Shown here in pieces: positions 27,988-40,841 of a stretch of 64,000 nt of DNA. Made by a program: the position numbers and the translations under genes. The stretch is from Marinobacter litoralis (GTDB lineage Bacteria > Pseudomonadota > Gammaproteobacteria > Pseudomonadales > Oleiphilaceae): positions 219,285-283,284 of the forward strand of contig NZ_QMDL01000004.1 in NCBI RefSeq assembly GCF_003336705.1. The letters run 5' to 3'. The stretch's first letter is position 1; every line of letters starts with the position of its first letter. The notes beneath the pieces are model-generated. The model saw nothing but the letters and a program-made list of their open reading frames with translations. It searched no databases and had not been told where the DNA came from.

Positions 27988-28866
27988 CTAACGCCTTGGC
28001 AGATATCGTGAGGGGTCAACCGGGTTGCCATTTTTCCGAATTTCAAAATGCAACATCGGCTTGTCCGTTCCACTACTGCCCAGTTCGGCGATAACCTGCC
28101 CTGCTTTTACTCCCTCTCCTTCTTGCACTAAAATCTTGCGGTTGTGTGCGTAGGCACTCAGGTAGTGTTCGTTGTGGTTCACGATAATCAGGTTACCGTA
28201 ACCGAGCAACCCGTCTCCTGCATACACCACGCTTCCATCTGCTGCTGCTCTAACAGCATCCCCGGGTCGGCCAACAATATCAATGCCTTTATTGACTTTT
28301 CCCGACGTAGAATACGAAGCAATTACGGTGCCAGCATGCGGCCAACGCCACTTGATATTGGCAACAGTCTGTCTGTTTTTTGAGCCAGAACTCCGAACCG
28401 GAGGGGCTTTCGATACCGCCTTTTCTGAAGCAGCGGTCCTCGACGACGTTCTGGATGCCGGTGGTTTCGCCACCGGCTTTCGCCTGCTCTGAGCAGATGA
28501 GTCGGCCGTGTGCCTTATTTTTCCCTTCCGGTCCAGCCTGAGCACCTGTCCCGCTTTTATATTCCAAGGCGGCTTCAGGCCATTGGCATCCCCGAGCTCA
28601 CGATAATCCCGGCCATAGCGCCAAGCAATGCCATACAAAGTTTCGCCGCCTTTCACCACATGACTTCCCCAATAAACCGGTGGGTTATAACGATCGTCGT
28701 TGTAGATGGCAGCCGTATTACAACCGGAAAGAAAAATCGCAGAAAAGAGGAAGATCAGAAGGGTTGGCAGGTAGCTTTCTCGCAAACGGCCATCCGATGA
28801 GCTGCCGCTTGATGGGCGGCGCTTCCCGGGGTTCGCTGAATAGTGGTACCTGCTTTTAAAAATCAC
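27988..28866 (-). CDS. nlpD: NlpD-type lipoprotein (LysM + degenerate LytM domain)
   Basis: Outer-membrane lipoprotein expected to activate the amidase AmiC for daughter-cell separation. There is a lipobox LSGC (Cys 49 from the longest start), a LysM domain at about 67-112 (HVVKGGETLYGIAWRYG), a basic Ser/Pro/Ala linker and an M23/LytM domain from about 190. The zinc-ligand His of active M23 enzymes is replaced by Asn in NKGIDIVG, and the second motif reads LHFEIR rather than HxH, so it is probably an activator without hydrolase activity. The start is unclear: GTG 28866 gives a 48-residue leader, while TTG 28785 gives a textbook 21-residue lipoprotein signal. Confidence 0.92.
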   Translation of the reverse strand: MIFKSRYHYSANPGKRRPSSGSSSDGRLRESYLPTLLIFLFSAIFLSGCNTAAIYNDDRYNPPVYWGSHVVKGGETLYGIAWRYGRDYRELGDANGLKPPWNIKAGQVLRLDRKGKIRHTADSSAQSRRKPVAKPPASRTSSRTAASEKAVSKAPPVRSSGSKNRQTVANIKWRWPHAGTVIASYSTSGKVNKGIDIVGRPGDAVRAAADGSVVYAGDGLLGYGNLIIVNHNEHYLSAYAHNRKILVQEGEGVKAGQVIAELGSSGTDKPMLHFEIRKNGNPVDPSRYLPRR

Positions 28867-28883
28867 AAATAAGCCAACGCCTG

Positions 28884-28889
28884 ATTATA
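28884..28889 (-). promoter_or_regulatory. Consensus -10 box ahead of nlpD
   Basis: A perfect TATAAT on the minus strand lies 18 bp upstream of the GTG at 28866. No good -35 is found at 16-18 bp (TCCAGT at 17). If real, transcription starts only about 10 nt before the GTG, which favours the downstream TTG start of nlpD. The rest of the 28867-29063 gap is AT-rich and shows no gene. Confidence 0.35.
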
Positions 28890-29063
28890 ATAAATCCATC
28901 TAAGAAACTGGACGTGCTGCACGCACATTCTTATGTTTCAGGACTAACCTTTTAATATATTGCACGTTTCGGCAGTGATTCCAAGTTACTGCTGGCTCAG
29001 GTTTGTTACCTTCCGGAACACGTTTTTTGTGCGCCAAGTAACACTTTTCAGCAGACAGACTAC

Positions 29064-30023
29064 TCATTTCCGGGAATCAGCCCGCCGACGGCCCACCATC
29101 TCAAGCCCTACAACGATCGCTAACCCCACACAGGCCATCAACGTTGCCAAGCCCACTAAAGGCTCCTGACTGTAAAGCGTAGCCCAGGTATCGGGACTTA
29201 CCGGCAACTGGGTTAAGGGCACCTGCTCTCCTGAACTGTTCGTGCGCCAGCTCAAGGTTTCCTGCCAGGGCCAAACTTTCACCAGAGCACCGATCATAAA
29301 CCCGGTTAACAAGGCCAGCACGATGTCGTGAGCGTGCTTGAAAGCCAAGGTAATGAGGCGGGCTACTGACAACAGACCGATCAGGCAGCCCGCCATGAAT
29401 ATACCCAAATCACCGATAGCAGCCGTCTTTATGGCCGCCAGAACCGGTGCGTACATGCCGATAATCAGCAACAAAAAACTGCCTGAAATACCCGGCAGTA
29501 TCATGGCACAGATGGCGAGGGCCCCAGCACCAAGAAAGGCTAGCGCGGAAGGGTCAACTTCACTGGCTGGCAAGGTGGTTACCCACCAGGCAAAGACCAC
29601 TCCGGTGAGCAAAGGAATCAATAACACCGGAGAATAACGCTTCACTTGCTGGCCCACGTGCCAAACAGAAGCGACAATCAACCCAAAGAAAAAGCTCCAA
29701 ATTAGGATTGGGTGTTCATCCAGGAGCCATGTAATCAATGAGGCCAGGCTGACTATGCTGGTCAGGACACCCGCCAGCAACGAAACCAGAAAAAAACCAT
29801 CAATGGCCCGCCAGAAGCCCAGAAAATCACCGCGGACCAGCTGCCGGAAAAAAGCGACGGGAGCAGCACTGATTGCCTCCAACAACCGAAAGTAAATTCC
29901 GGTGATGAAGGCGATGGTGCCGCCGGATACGCCGGGAACGATATCCGCAGCGCCCATAGCCATGCCTCTCAGGAAAATACCGACCGGATGGTGGGTTCGA
30001 TTATTCTCATTCACCTCGGACAT
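29064..30023 (-). CDS. DUF368 membrane protein, likely undecaprenyl-phosphate transporter
   Basis: A 319-residue polytopic protein of the DUF368 family, members of which (PopT type) recycle undecaprenyl phosphate across the inner membrane. Family marks are the pair of similar motifs GMAMGAADIVPGVSGGTIAFITGIY near the N-terminus and ICAMILPGISGSFLLLIIGMY in the second half, reflecting the internal inverted duplication, with about nine helices. ATG 30023 overlaps the pcm stop by one base (TGATG), so it is coupled to pcm. Its position between pcm and nlpD, in a block rich in envelope functions, is a modest contextual support. Confidence 0.85.
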   Translation of the reverse strand: MSEVNENNRTHHPVGIFLRGMAMGAADIVPGVSGGTIAFITGIYFRLLEAISAAPVAFFRQLVRGDFLGFWRAIDGFFLVSLLAGVLTSIVSLASLITWLLDEHPILIWSFFFGLIVASVWHVGQQVKRYSPVLLIPLLTGVVFAWWVTTLPASEVDPSALAFLGAGALAICAMILPGISGSFLLLIIGMYAPVLAAIKTAAIGDLGIFMAGCLIGLLSVARLITLAFKHAHDIVLALLTGFMIGALVKVWPWQETLSWRTNSSGEQVPLTQLPVSPDTWATLYSQEPLVGLATLMACVGLAIVVGLEMVGRRRADSRK

Positions 30024-30679
30024 CAACGAACCACCCCACCCAATAGCGGAACAAACTTAACCGGCTCCAACTCTCTGCGCTCGAAGTTATCGCCCCTACG
30101 GACAATTTCCACCAGCACCTGGTCATGCTCACCCACGGGTGCAATCAGGACTCCGCCATCGGCAAGTTGTTCCAACAATTCTTTAGGAACATCAACCGGT
30201 GCCGCGGTAACGATAATGCCATCGAAGGGCCCACGGTCTGGCCACCCCATTCCCCCATCGGCGTGCTTGAGCATGACGTTACGTATATTCAGTTGACGAA
30301 GCCTATCCCGGGCCCGCTCTTGCAACGGACGGATTCGTTCAACGCTGTACACTTCTTTGAACAGCTGGGAGAGCACAGACGTTTGATACCCTGACCCAGT
30401 ACCTAACTCCAATACTCTGGTTGGCTCGTGAGCCAGCAGCAGCTCGGTCATGCGGGCAACGATATAAGGCTGTGAAAGCGTTTGGCTATATCCAATCGGC
30501 AACGCTGTGTCTTCATAGGCCCGGTGAGATAACGCCTCGTCCAGAAATATATGGCGCGGGATTTGCCCGATCACTTCCAGCACCTTGTCGGATTCGATGC
30601 CTGATTCCCGCAGGCGCTGAACAAGGCGCATCCGCGTGCGCCGGGAGGTCATTCCGATACCTTCAATCTGAGCGTTCAT
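30023..30679 (-). CDS. pcm: Protein-L-isoaspartate O-methyltransferase
   Basis: SAM-dependent repair methyltransferase acting on isoaspartyl residues in aged proteins. The 218-residue protein has the SAM motif [15 protein letters not shown], the family substrate motif [32 protein letters not shown] and GGVLIAPVG. It overlaps surE by four bases (ATGA), the conserved surE-pcm pair, and is followed directly by the DUF368 gene. It belongs to the stationary-phase survival block ending in rpoS. Confidence 0.96.
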   Translation of the reverse strand: MNAQIEGIGMTSRRTRMRLVQRLRESGIESDKVLEVIGQIPRHIFLDEALSHRAYEDTALPIGYSQTLSQPYIVARMTELLLAHEPTRVLELGTGSGYQTSVLSQLFKEVYSVERIRPLQERARDRLRQLNIRNVMLKHADGGMGWPDRGPFDGIIVTAAPVDVPKELLEQLADGGVLIAPVGEHDQVLVEIVRRGDNFERRELEPVKFVPLLGGVVR

Positions 30680-31446
30680 TGATCGACAACCTCGACACCG
30701 TCCAGGCCTTCTAGCCAGCTCTTAAGTTCAGGAAGCGCTGCGTGACGGGTCATATCAGTATGCACCGGCGTAATCGATACGCATTTTTGACTGATTGCAT
30801 AGAAATCGGTTCCCGGCCCGGCATCACCACCGCGGCCCGCGGCCCCTATCCAGTAACGCTTTTTACCTCTCGGGCAGGTCACCGGAACAACGCCCTCGGC
30901 ACGTTCACGATGCCCCAAGCGGGTGATGCAGAATCCAGCGAGTTCCTCCCAAGGCACATCGGGCACGTTGACGTTGAGTATGGATCTGGGCCCCAGGGTC
31001 AAGGCGTGAGGATTTTCAAGTAAACAGCGAACAACCTGCGCGGCGGTCTCGTAATGAAAACGCCCTTCATTCACCAAAGACACGGCAATGGCAGGCAAGC
31101 CAAGATGGCGCCCTTCAGTGGCTGCCGCCACGGTACCCGAGTAGATAATGTCATCGCCAAGATTGGCGTGGGTATTAATCCCTGAAACCACTCGATCGAA
31201 AGGGCTGTTGAACAAGCCATTGACCGCCAGATGAACGCAATCCGTCGGCGTGCCGTCAACAGACTGGAAACCGTTCGGGTGTTTCTCAACGGTCAGCGGA
31301 CGGCTCAAGGTCAGAGAATTGCTGGCGCCACTGTGATCGCGGTCCGGTGCAACCACCTCCAGCTTGCCCAAACCCTGCAGCCCTTCATACAAAGCCACCA
31401 AGCCCGGCGAGTGAACGCCGTCATCGTTTGACAATAGAATTCGCAA
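30676..31446 (-). CDS. surE: 5'/3'-nucleotidase SurE
   Basis: Metal-dependent nucleoside monophosphatase. The 256-residue product opens with [22 protein letters not shown], containing the two Asp metal ligands, and has [55 protein letters not shown] and the C-terminal D-x-x-A region. It lies 24 bp downstream of truD and overlaps pcm. Confidence 0.96.
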   Translation of the reverse strand: MRILLSNDDGVHSPGLVALYEGLQGLGKLEVVAPDRDHSGASNSLTLSRPLTVEKHPNGFQSVDGTPTDCVHLAVNGLFNSPFDRVVSGINTHANLGDDIIYSGTVAAATEGRHLGLPAIAVSLVNEGRFHYETAAQVVRCLLENPHALTLGPRSILNVNVPDVPWEELAGFCITRLGHRERAEGVVPVTCPRGKKRYWIGAAGRGGDAGPGTDFYAISQKCVSITPVHTDMTRHAALPELKSWLEGLDGVEVVDQ

Positions 31447-31470
31447 AATGATCTCCAGCTAGCTCGCTTA

Positions 31471-32529
31471 TTACTTATTATCACGGCTGAGGCTCATGTC
31501 CTGCAGCTCGAACAGGTCACCCAACACAGTGGTTGCGTACTGACCTGGCGGCAGTAAAAAATGAAGCCGCAACGTATTATCCTCAACCCAATCCCAGCGT
31601 AACTGAATAGGCTGAGTGACCAACGCGCGACGTTCCGGCTTCATGCGGGTGCTTGAAAAAAGCCGCTCAAACTCCGGATGCCTCGCAATAACTGATCGTT
31701 CTAATTTTTCTTGTTCGCCGGTGGCTTGGGTACCACCATCCCCCCAAAGCGGGCCTGTTGATTCTCCGTTTTCAGACGGTTCTCCAGGCAATTGAGCAAA
31801 CCAATTACCCGCACTGACTCGCTCCGCCAATACCTCGTTAAACAACCAGGAACGTGCCGCCGAAAAGTACAATACGTTTTTCGAGGCACGTCCGCCACCG
31901 CCACGGCGACCACCGCGCTTTCGGTTTAGACGAGTAGGGTCAAGTGTCACGGCTTTATCCAGATTACCACCAGCCAACCCAAACCTCTGAGGACCAAAGT
32001 AATTGGGCGCACCACGCTCAGCTAACAGATTCAACGCTGCGTCAATCTGAGACCGATCACCACTGACTTCCCGTAAGACCAGCTCGAAGCCATTGTGCTC
32101 ATGCTCACCTCGACGGAGTTTTCGCGCGTGCCTGCGATGAGCCAGTACCGGCCAACGCCGGGCGATCGCTGACAGCAATTCTGCATCTTCGGATTCCATA
32201 CCCGGCCGGTACAAACTGAACCATTGCACCGTCACGGCATGGCGGTCTTTCAGGCCGCAAAAGCCCACTTCAAATGTTTTTGTATCGGCCAGGATAGCCA
32301 ATTCACTGGCCACGTACTCGGTGTTATCACCGGTTTTCTCCAGTCGCACACACAGGTGTTCACCGGCACCCTTGTCCCCCGCCTGGGCCCCTTCAAACTC
32401 CGGCCCCAGATACTCGGTCACCCGAAAATCTTCAGGACTGGCCTTGAGCAAAGCGGATGCGGGCCGGATGCCCGAAGAAGTAGGCCAATCAAGACGCCAG
32501 CGTGCTTTGCCTTCCTTCGACTGAGTCAC
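31471..32529 (-). CDS. truD: tRNA pseudouridine(13) synthase TruD
   Basis: Converts uridine 13 of tRNA-Glu to pseudouridine. The 352-residue protein has the family opening [13 protein letters not shown], the catalytic Asp in [31 protein letters not shown], the motif [17 protein letters not shown], and a TRUD insertion domain with a low-complexity [18 protein letters not shown] segment. The Arg/Gly-rich stretch [14 protein letters not shown] in the middle is unusual and may add RNA affinity. It overlaps ispF by four bases. Confidence 0.95.
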   Translation of the reverse strand: MTQSKEGKARWRLDWPTSSGIRPASALLKASPEDFRVTEYLGPEFEGAQAGDKGAGEHLCVRLEKTGDNTEYVASELAILADTKTFEVGFCGLKDRHAVTVQWFSLYRPGMESEDAELLSAIARRWPVLAHRRHARKLRRGEHEHNGFELVLREVSGDRSQIDAALNLLAERGAPNYFGPQRFGLAGGNLDKAVTLDPTRLNRKRGGRRGGGGRASKNVLYFSAARSWLFNEVLAERVSAGNWFAQLPGEPSENGESTGPLWGDGGTQATGEQEKLERSVIARHPEFERLFSSTRMKPERRALVTQPIQLRWDWVEDNTLRLHFLLPPGQYATTVLGDLFELQDMSLSRDNK

Positions 32530-33005
32530 AGCGTCACCGGCTCAAGCAAGCACACCGCCTGGCATGCAATGCCCTCGCCTCGACCGGTGAATCCGAGTTT
32601 CTCGCTGGTTGTAGCCTTTACGCTCACCCGGTTAACAGGCACCCCCAAATCCGCAGCGATGTTCAAACGCATCGTTTCAACATGAGGCGCCATCTTCGGA
32701 GCTTGAGCAATAATCGTGGTATCGATATTAACCACCGAAAAGCCCTCATCCTGAACCCGCTGCATCACCGTTCGCAGCAATTCACGGCTATCAGCCCCGG
32801 CCCACTCATCACTGGTATCCGGGAACAAATGACCAATATCGCCCAATGCCACTGCACCTAACAGGGCATCGGCCAGCGCGTGCAAAAGAACGTCGCCATC
32901 CGAGTGGGCTTTCAGCCCCTGACTGAAGGGAATCTCAACCCCTCCCAAAATGACAAAATCGCCCTCACAAAAGGCATGGACATCAAAGCCCTGGCCAATA
33001 CGCAT
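32526..33005 (-). CDS. ispF: 2-C-methyl-D-erythritol 2,4-cyclodiphosphate synthase
   Basis: Zinc-dependent trimeric enzyme of the non-mevalonate isoprenoid pathway. The 159-residue protein has [11 protein letters not shown] (Asp and His zinc ligands), [34 protein letters not shown] and [14 protein letters not shown], ending in [25 protein letters not shown] 33005 is preceded by GGAG at six bases; the ATG two codons earlier (33011) would be too close to that site. It sits between ispD and truD. Confidence 0.96.
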   Translation of the reverse strand: MRIGQGFDVHAFCEGDFVILGGVEIPFSQGLKAHSDGDVLLHALADALLGAVALGDIGHLFPDTSDEWAGADSRELLRTVMQRVQDEGFSVVNIDTTIIAQAPKMAPHVETMRLNIAADLGVPVNRVSVKATTSEKLGFTGRGEGIACQAVCLLEPVTL

Positions 33006-33050
33006 GGTCATCTCCGAATCAAAACAAGAATGTACGGGGAGGCAAAAACC

Positions 33051-33752
33051 TTACTGCCGACTTAGAATGAACTCGGCTAAACCAAGATCGGACGGCACCG
33101 TAATCTTCAAATTATCCGCCCGGCCTTCCACCAAAAGAGGCATATTACCGGAAAACTCCATGGCAGAGGACTCATCTGTAACGCCATGGCCACTTTTAAG
33201 GCACAGTTCCAGCGCCGACTTCAGAGCACCGAAGCGAAACATTTGAGGCGTCAACGCCCGCCATAGCTGGCTTCGGTCCACGGTTTCTTCAACCTCAGGC
33301 TCTGCGCCCCTGCCCGCTAACTTCAACGTATCCGCCACCGGCGCCGCAAGCAGCCCACCTACCGGGTGCTCAAACAGCGTATCAATCAGATTGGAGAGAT
33401 CATGAGGATGCAAACACGGCCGCGCGGCATCGTGCACTAATACCCAATCGTTATCATCTGCTTGCCCATCCAATGCATGCAGCGCCGAAAGTACGGAGTC
33501 TGCCCGCTCGTTCCCGCCAGTGCAGGTCTGGATTCGGTCGTCGTTAGCGGATTCACTGTCGGGCCACCACTGATCCCGGGAATTGAGCGGCACCATGCAA
33601 CCTTTAAACGGCGCATTATCCAGCAAGCGAGACAGGGTTATATCGAGGATAAATCGGTCAGAGATTTTCAGGTACTGCTTGGGACATTCGGCTTTCATGC
33701 GCTGGCCGATACCAGCGGCAGGAACCACAAGCCAAAGATCAGAATGTTTCAT
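33051..33752 (-). CDS. ispD: 2-C-methyl-D-erythritol 4-phosphate cytidylyltransferase
   Basis: Transfers CMP to MEP, the step two before IspF. The 233-residue protein has the nucleotidyltransferase loop LVVPAAGIGQRMKAECPKQYL, a GGNERADSVLSAL motif, VHDAARPCLHPHDL and APVADTLKLAG, and ends with GVTDESSAMEF and a KITVPSDLGLAEFIL C-terminus. It is separated from ftsB upstream by the palindromic element at 33777-33883, leaving 24 bp before the ATG with no clear Shine-Dalgarno site. Confidence 0.96.
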   Translation of the reverse strand: MKHSDLWLVVPAAGIGQRMKAECPKQYLKISDRFILDITLSRLLDNAPFKGCMVPLNSRDQWWPDSESANDDRIQTCTGGNERADSVLSALHALDGQADDNDWVLVHDAARPCLHPHDLSNLIDTLFEHPVGGLLAAPVADTLKLAGRGAEPEVEETVDRSQLWRALTPQMFRFGALKSALELCLKSGHGVTDESSAMEFSGNMPLLVEGRADNLKITVPSDLGLAEFILSRQ

Positions 33753-33776
33753 CGGAAAACCCGCACCACGTTAGAA

Positions 33777-33883
33777 GAGCGCCGGGGAGTGTCTCTCCGG
33801 GAATGTCGTGGCCATGGATGGCCGGAGAGAAGCGCACATGGAAGTGCTCGTAGCGGTTCCCGGAGAGACACTCCCCGGCGCTC
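33777..33883 (-). repeat. Palindromic two-hairpin element, copy 2
   Basis: A 107-bp element filling almost the whole ftsB-ispD gap. The arms 33777-33803 and 33857-33883 form a perfect 27-bp inverted repeat (GAGCGCCGGGGAGTGTC and complement). The 53-bp core 33804-33856, read on the minus strand, matches the cores at 16362-16415 and 35737-35790 at all but a few positions; one hairpin has a single mismatch (GCACT-TCCA-TGTGC). The arms share no sequence with the other copies. It would be transcribed inside the ftsB-ispD mRNA. Confidence 0.88.
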
Positions 33884-33902
33884 GAAACACCCAAACTACA
33901 AC

Positions 33903-34175
33903 TTACTTTTCGACAACGAGGAAAAACGTCTCATCGTCCCGAATCAAGCCCAGGTTCATGCGGGCCCGCTCTTCCACCGCCCCCTGCTGATTTCGCAGGT
34001 TACGAACCTCTGCATAAAGCCGGTCATTCCGAGCTGCCAGCCCGGCATTCTCAGCCTGCTGTTTGGCAATCGCTTCTTCCAGTGCCCAAACTTGCGCAAA
34101 GCTACCCTCCCCGACCCACAGGCGAACCTGTAGCAGGAGAATCAGCACAGCAAGAATGGCCCAAAGCGTTTTCAT
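33903..34175 (-). CDS. ftsB: Cell division protein FtsB
   Basis: Small bitopic division protein that joins FtsQ and FtsL in the divisome. The 90-residue product has a single N-terminal membrane helix (about 4-22) followed by a coiled coil (LEEAIAKQQAENAGLAARNDRL, LRNQQGAVEERARMNLGLI) and the family C-terminal DDETFFLVVE. The size and its place between eno and ispD are typical. It is transcribed away from eno after a 196-bp gap. Confidence 0.94.
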   Translation of the reverse strand: MKTLWAILAVLILLLQVRLWVGEGSFAQVWALEEAIAKQQAENAGLAARNDRLYAEVRNLRNQQGAVEERARMNLGLIRDDETFFLVVEK

Positions 34176-34371
34176 TCAGATCAGCTCAGAAAATAACCAG
34201 TTTCAGATTAACGTCAGAAAGTAAGTATAGACGCTCAGGTAGATTAGCAAGAATTCATCGCAAGTTATTGGACGAAAAGGCCATTGTGTCTGAATTTTCA
34301 TCCAGAACGCGATGGCCTTAACATTTTGTCACCTGATAACTCGCGCTATCAGGCATACCGCCGGCTAGTGT
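34176..34371. other. eno-ftsB intergenic region with possible eno terminator
   Basis: 196 bp without a gene. On the minus strand AAGGCCAT and ATGGCCTTTT (34277-34319) could pair around a 27-base loop and end eno transcription weakly. A closer inverted repeat CCTGATA/TATCAGG (34332-34353) lacks a T tract. The ftsB promoter should be in the AT-rich stretch near 34180-34250, but no clear boxes stand out. Confidence 0.3.
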
Positions 34372-35685
<1,314 letters not shown>

Positions 35686-35706
35686 TTAACTTTTAATTTT
35701 GTGCCG

Positions 35707-35820
35707 GAGCAAACAACTGGAAGGCCTTGGCGAAAAACGCTACGAGCACATCCATGTGCGCTTCTCTCAGGCCATCCATGGCCTTCGAAATTTTCGCCAA
35801 GGCCTTCCAGCCGTTTGCTC
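35707..35820 (+). repeat. Palindromic two-hairpin element, copy 3
   Basis: A 114-bp element between kdsA and eno. The arms 35707-35736 and 35791-35820 pair at 28 of 30 positions (two adjacent A-C mismatches at 35715-35716); GAGCAAAC and GGAAGGCCTTGGCG are legible in the left arm. The 54-bp core 35737-35790 again holds GCACA-TCCA-TGTGC and GGCCA-TCCA-TGGCC. Orientation is the same as copy 1. No other non-coding feature is visible in the remaining kdsA-eno gap (35821-35893). Confidence 0.88.
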
Positions 35821-35893
35821 TCAAAGTTCGCAGTATGCCGTCGCGTACTAAACGCTTCGTATATGCGGTCTTTCAAATTGCGGACACCGCCAA

Positions 35894-38418
<2,525 letters not shown>

Positions 38419-38458
38419 TCAAGATGGGACATCAGACTACCAGAAAGCCCTCACCTAC

Positions 38459-39802
38459 TCAATCAAAATCCCGCTCCACGATAAGCCGCCAACCGGTCGC
38501 CGGGGCGCTTCCGGAGTATTGGTCAGAACACCACAAATCGCCAACCGCAACCAACTCTTCACCTTCGCTACGCTGCCTGTAAATCAAGGGCAGCAAAGCT
38601 CTTTCCCATGGTGGAACGCCCTGTTCTTGAAGCCAGGTTTTCAATGCCCGGGACGGCCCTTCAGGGCGGATTCTTATCCGTTCACCCCCCTGCCTCGTAG
38701 ATACCCGTATTGGCGGCGGGGGAATTTTTGAGTTACTCGTTGGCGGCGCCTGCGTTAAACGGAGCTGCCAGCCTCCCCATACCGCCAATTTATTCGGGAA
38801 AAGGTTGATGGGCCCTTTCGGCAGGATCACGTTGGGCACGAGATAGAGATAACCGCGATATCGGCGCAGGCTGAACCCGGCACCTCGAATTTCCGGCGCA
38901 CGGTCCTCTGCCGCGTTCAGGAGATCAGAAAGGCCTTGATCCAAGCTGGCGCTCGGCGGTACCTGAAACCGTTTTTCTTGCAGCCACCAACGCACCAGAT
39001 TTCGCTGTTCGAGTGCGCTTAATTCTCGCAATTTCGCCAACGCCAACCGACCTCTGTCTGAGCAAGACTGCCAGTGCAACTCAGCCAATCGCTGATTTAA
39101 CTCCGCGCTTTCCCGGCATGCGGCGGCGCTGTGCCCCATTCGCTTGAGCAATCCCGGCCAACGTTTTTTCAAACCCGGAATGATGGCATGGCGTAGAAAA
39201 TTTCGATCATAAATCTGGCTGACGTTGCTCGGGTCCTCAATCCAACTCAGCCCTGAACGACCGGCCACCTCTTCCAGTCGGTCGCGGCCAACCGCCAACC
39301 ATGGACGGTGCAAGCTTCCCTGCCCCATAGGCCGACTTGCCGGCATTCCAGCAAGGCCACTTACTCCCGAGCCGCGCAACAACCGGAACAGGACCGTTTC
39401 AGCCTGATCATCGCCATGGTGAGCCATTAGAATCAAATCACCATCACCTAGTCGCCGCGCGAACACCTGATACCGGGCATTCCTAGCAGCCTCTTCTAGC
39501 CCACCAGCCCCCGTGTCGGATACTTCTACGTCAACGCATTCAACCAAAATAGGCACACCCAAGCCCTCACAAACATCGCGACAGAACTGCTCGGTCTGCT
39601 GATGATTAGCCTGGAGCTGGTGATTGATATGTATGGCTGTGATATCGGAATGGCAGGATGCTACTACGTGAAGCAGCAACGCCGAATCCAGGCCACCGCT
39701 AAAGGCGACCCAGAGACGGGAGTGTTCAGGGAGAGTGTTGATTGGCCCTAGTAGGTCGTTCGGCCAATCAACGGGCCGGGCGGGGTTACCGCCCGCCTTC
39801 AT
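38459..39802 (-). CDS. tilS: tRNA(Ile)-lysidine synthetase
   Basis: Modifies cytidine 34 of tRNA-Ile(CAU) to lysidine, changing both codon and amino-acid identity. The 447-residue protein has the PP-loop [15 protein letters not shown] near residue 32, [16 protein letters not shown], the catalytic block [31 protein letters not shown], a central TilS domain and a C-terminal domain ([25 protein letters not shown]). The ATG 39802 overlaps accA by 17 bp. The accA-tilS-pyrG order is conserved in relatives. Confidence 0.95.
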   Translation of the reverse strand: MKAGGNPARPVDWPNDLLGPINTLPEHSRLWVAFSGGLDSALLLHVVASCHSDITAIHINHQLQANHQQTEQFCRDVCEGLGVPILVECVDVEVSDTGAGGLEEAARNARYQVFARRLGDGDLILMAHHGDDQAETVLFRLLRGSGVSGLAGMPASRPMGQGSLHRPWLAVGRDRLEEVAGRSGLSWIEDPSNVSQIYDRNFLRHAIIPGLKKRWPGLLKRMGHSAAACRESAELNQRLAELHWQSCSDRGRLALAKLRELSALEQRNLVRWWLQEKRFQVPPSASLDQGLSDLLNAAEDRAPEIRGAGFSLRRYRGYLYLVPNVILPKGPINLFPNKLAVWGGWQLRLTQAPPTSNSKIPPPPIRVSTRQGGERIRIRPEGPSRALKTWLQEQGVPPWERALLPLIYRQRSEGEELVAVGDLWCSDQYSGSAPATGWRLIVERDFD

Positions 39803-40739
39803 ACTTGGTCAAACGCTCGTACCGGCGCGCAATCAGCTCATCCTGAGGCAAACGACACAGCTCAGCCAAGCCTGTTTCCAATTGCGCTTTTAGCGTTTCA
39901 GCCATATTTTCAGGGCTACGGTGCGCTCCGCCTAACGGCTCTTCGATCACGTTATCGGCAACGCCCAGCTCTTTCAGCCGGTCCGCCGTCACACCCATGG
40001 CCTCTGCGGCAAGCGACGCATATTCAGCACTCTTCCAGAGGATGGAGGCGCAGCCTTCGGGCGAAATAACGGCATAGGTTGAATACTGCAACATGTTCAA
40101 TTGGTCGCATACGCCGATGGCGAGAGCACCACCGGAACCGCCCTCACCAATAACCGTCGAAATGATCGGCGTTTTCAGCCGCGACATCACCGCCAGGTTA
40201 AAGGCAATCGCTTCACTTTGCCCACGCTCTTCGGCTCCGATCCCCGGATAAGCACCCGGGGTATCGATAAACGTCAGAATCGGCATTTTGAACCGTTCGG
40301 CCATTTCCATCAGACGCAAGGCTTTTCGATAGCCCTCCGGGCGAGGCATACCAAAGTTACGCTTAACTTTGTCACGCACCTCTCTCCCTTTCTGATGCCC
40401 AATGACCATGACCGGTTGGTTGCCCAAACGAGCGGTGCCACCCACGATGGCGTGATCGTCTGCGTAGCGGCGATCGCCGTGCAGCTCATCGAAATCATCA
40501 AAGATCAGGTCGATATAATCCTGAGTGTAAGGCCTGCGCGGATGTCGGGCCAAACGGGCTATATCCCAGGGCTTGAGATCAGAGAAAATGCTCTCGGTCA
40601 GACTGACGCTCTTCTTTTTGAGGCGACTGATCTCATCGGTAATGTTGATATCGGTATCGTTACCCACCATTCGAAGCTCTTCAATTTTGGCTTCCAGGTC
40701 GGCGATCGGCTGTTCGAAATCCAGGTAATTAGGGTTCAT
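39786..40739 (-). CDS. accA: Acetyl-CoA carboxylase carboxyltransferase subunit alpha
   Basis: Alpha subunit of the carboxyltransferase that makes malonyl-CoA for fatty-acid synthesis. The 317-residue protein has the N-terminal coiled coil ([17 protein letters not shown]), [52 protein letters not shown], the oxyanion region [12 protein letters not shown] and [13 protein letters not shown]. Size and motifs are standard. It follows dnaE by 102 bp. Confidence 0.97.
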   Translation of the reverse strand: MNPNYLDFEQPIADLEAKIEELRMVGNDTDINITDEISRLKKKSVSLTESIFSDLKPWDIARLARHPRRPYTQDYIDLIFDDFDELHGDRRYADDHAIVGGTARLGNQPVMVIGHQKGREVRDKVKRNFGMPRPEGYRKALRLMEMAERFKMPILTFIDTPGAYPGIGAEERGQSEAIAFNLAVMSRLKTPIISTVIGEGGSGGALAIGVCDQLNMLQYSTYAVISPEGCASILWKSAEYASLAAEAMGVTADRLKELGVADNVIEEPLGGAHRSPENMAETLKAQLETGLAELCRLPQDELIARRYERLTKYEGGR

Positions 40740-40841
40740 GATGTTCCATCATTTGATTGCCAGGCGGGCCAACGCCCACCCAAACCAGAATTTGGGACAA
40801 AGATAGCAGTGCTTGCCGCAGAGCAAAAGCGGACATTGGTC

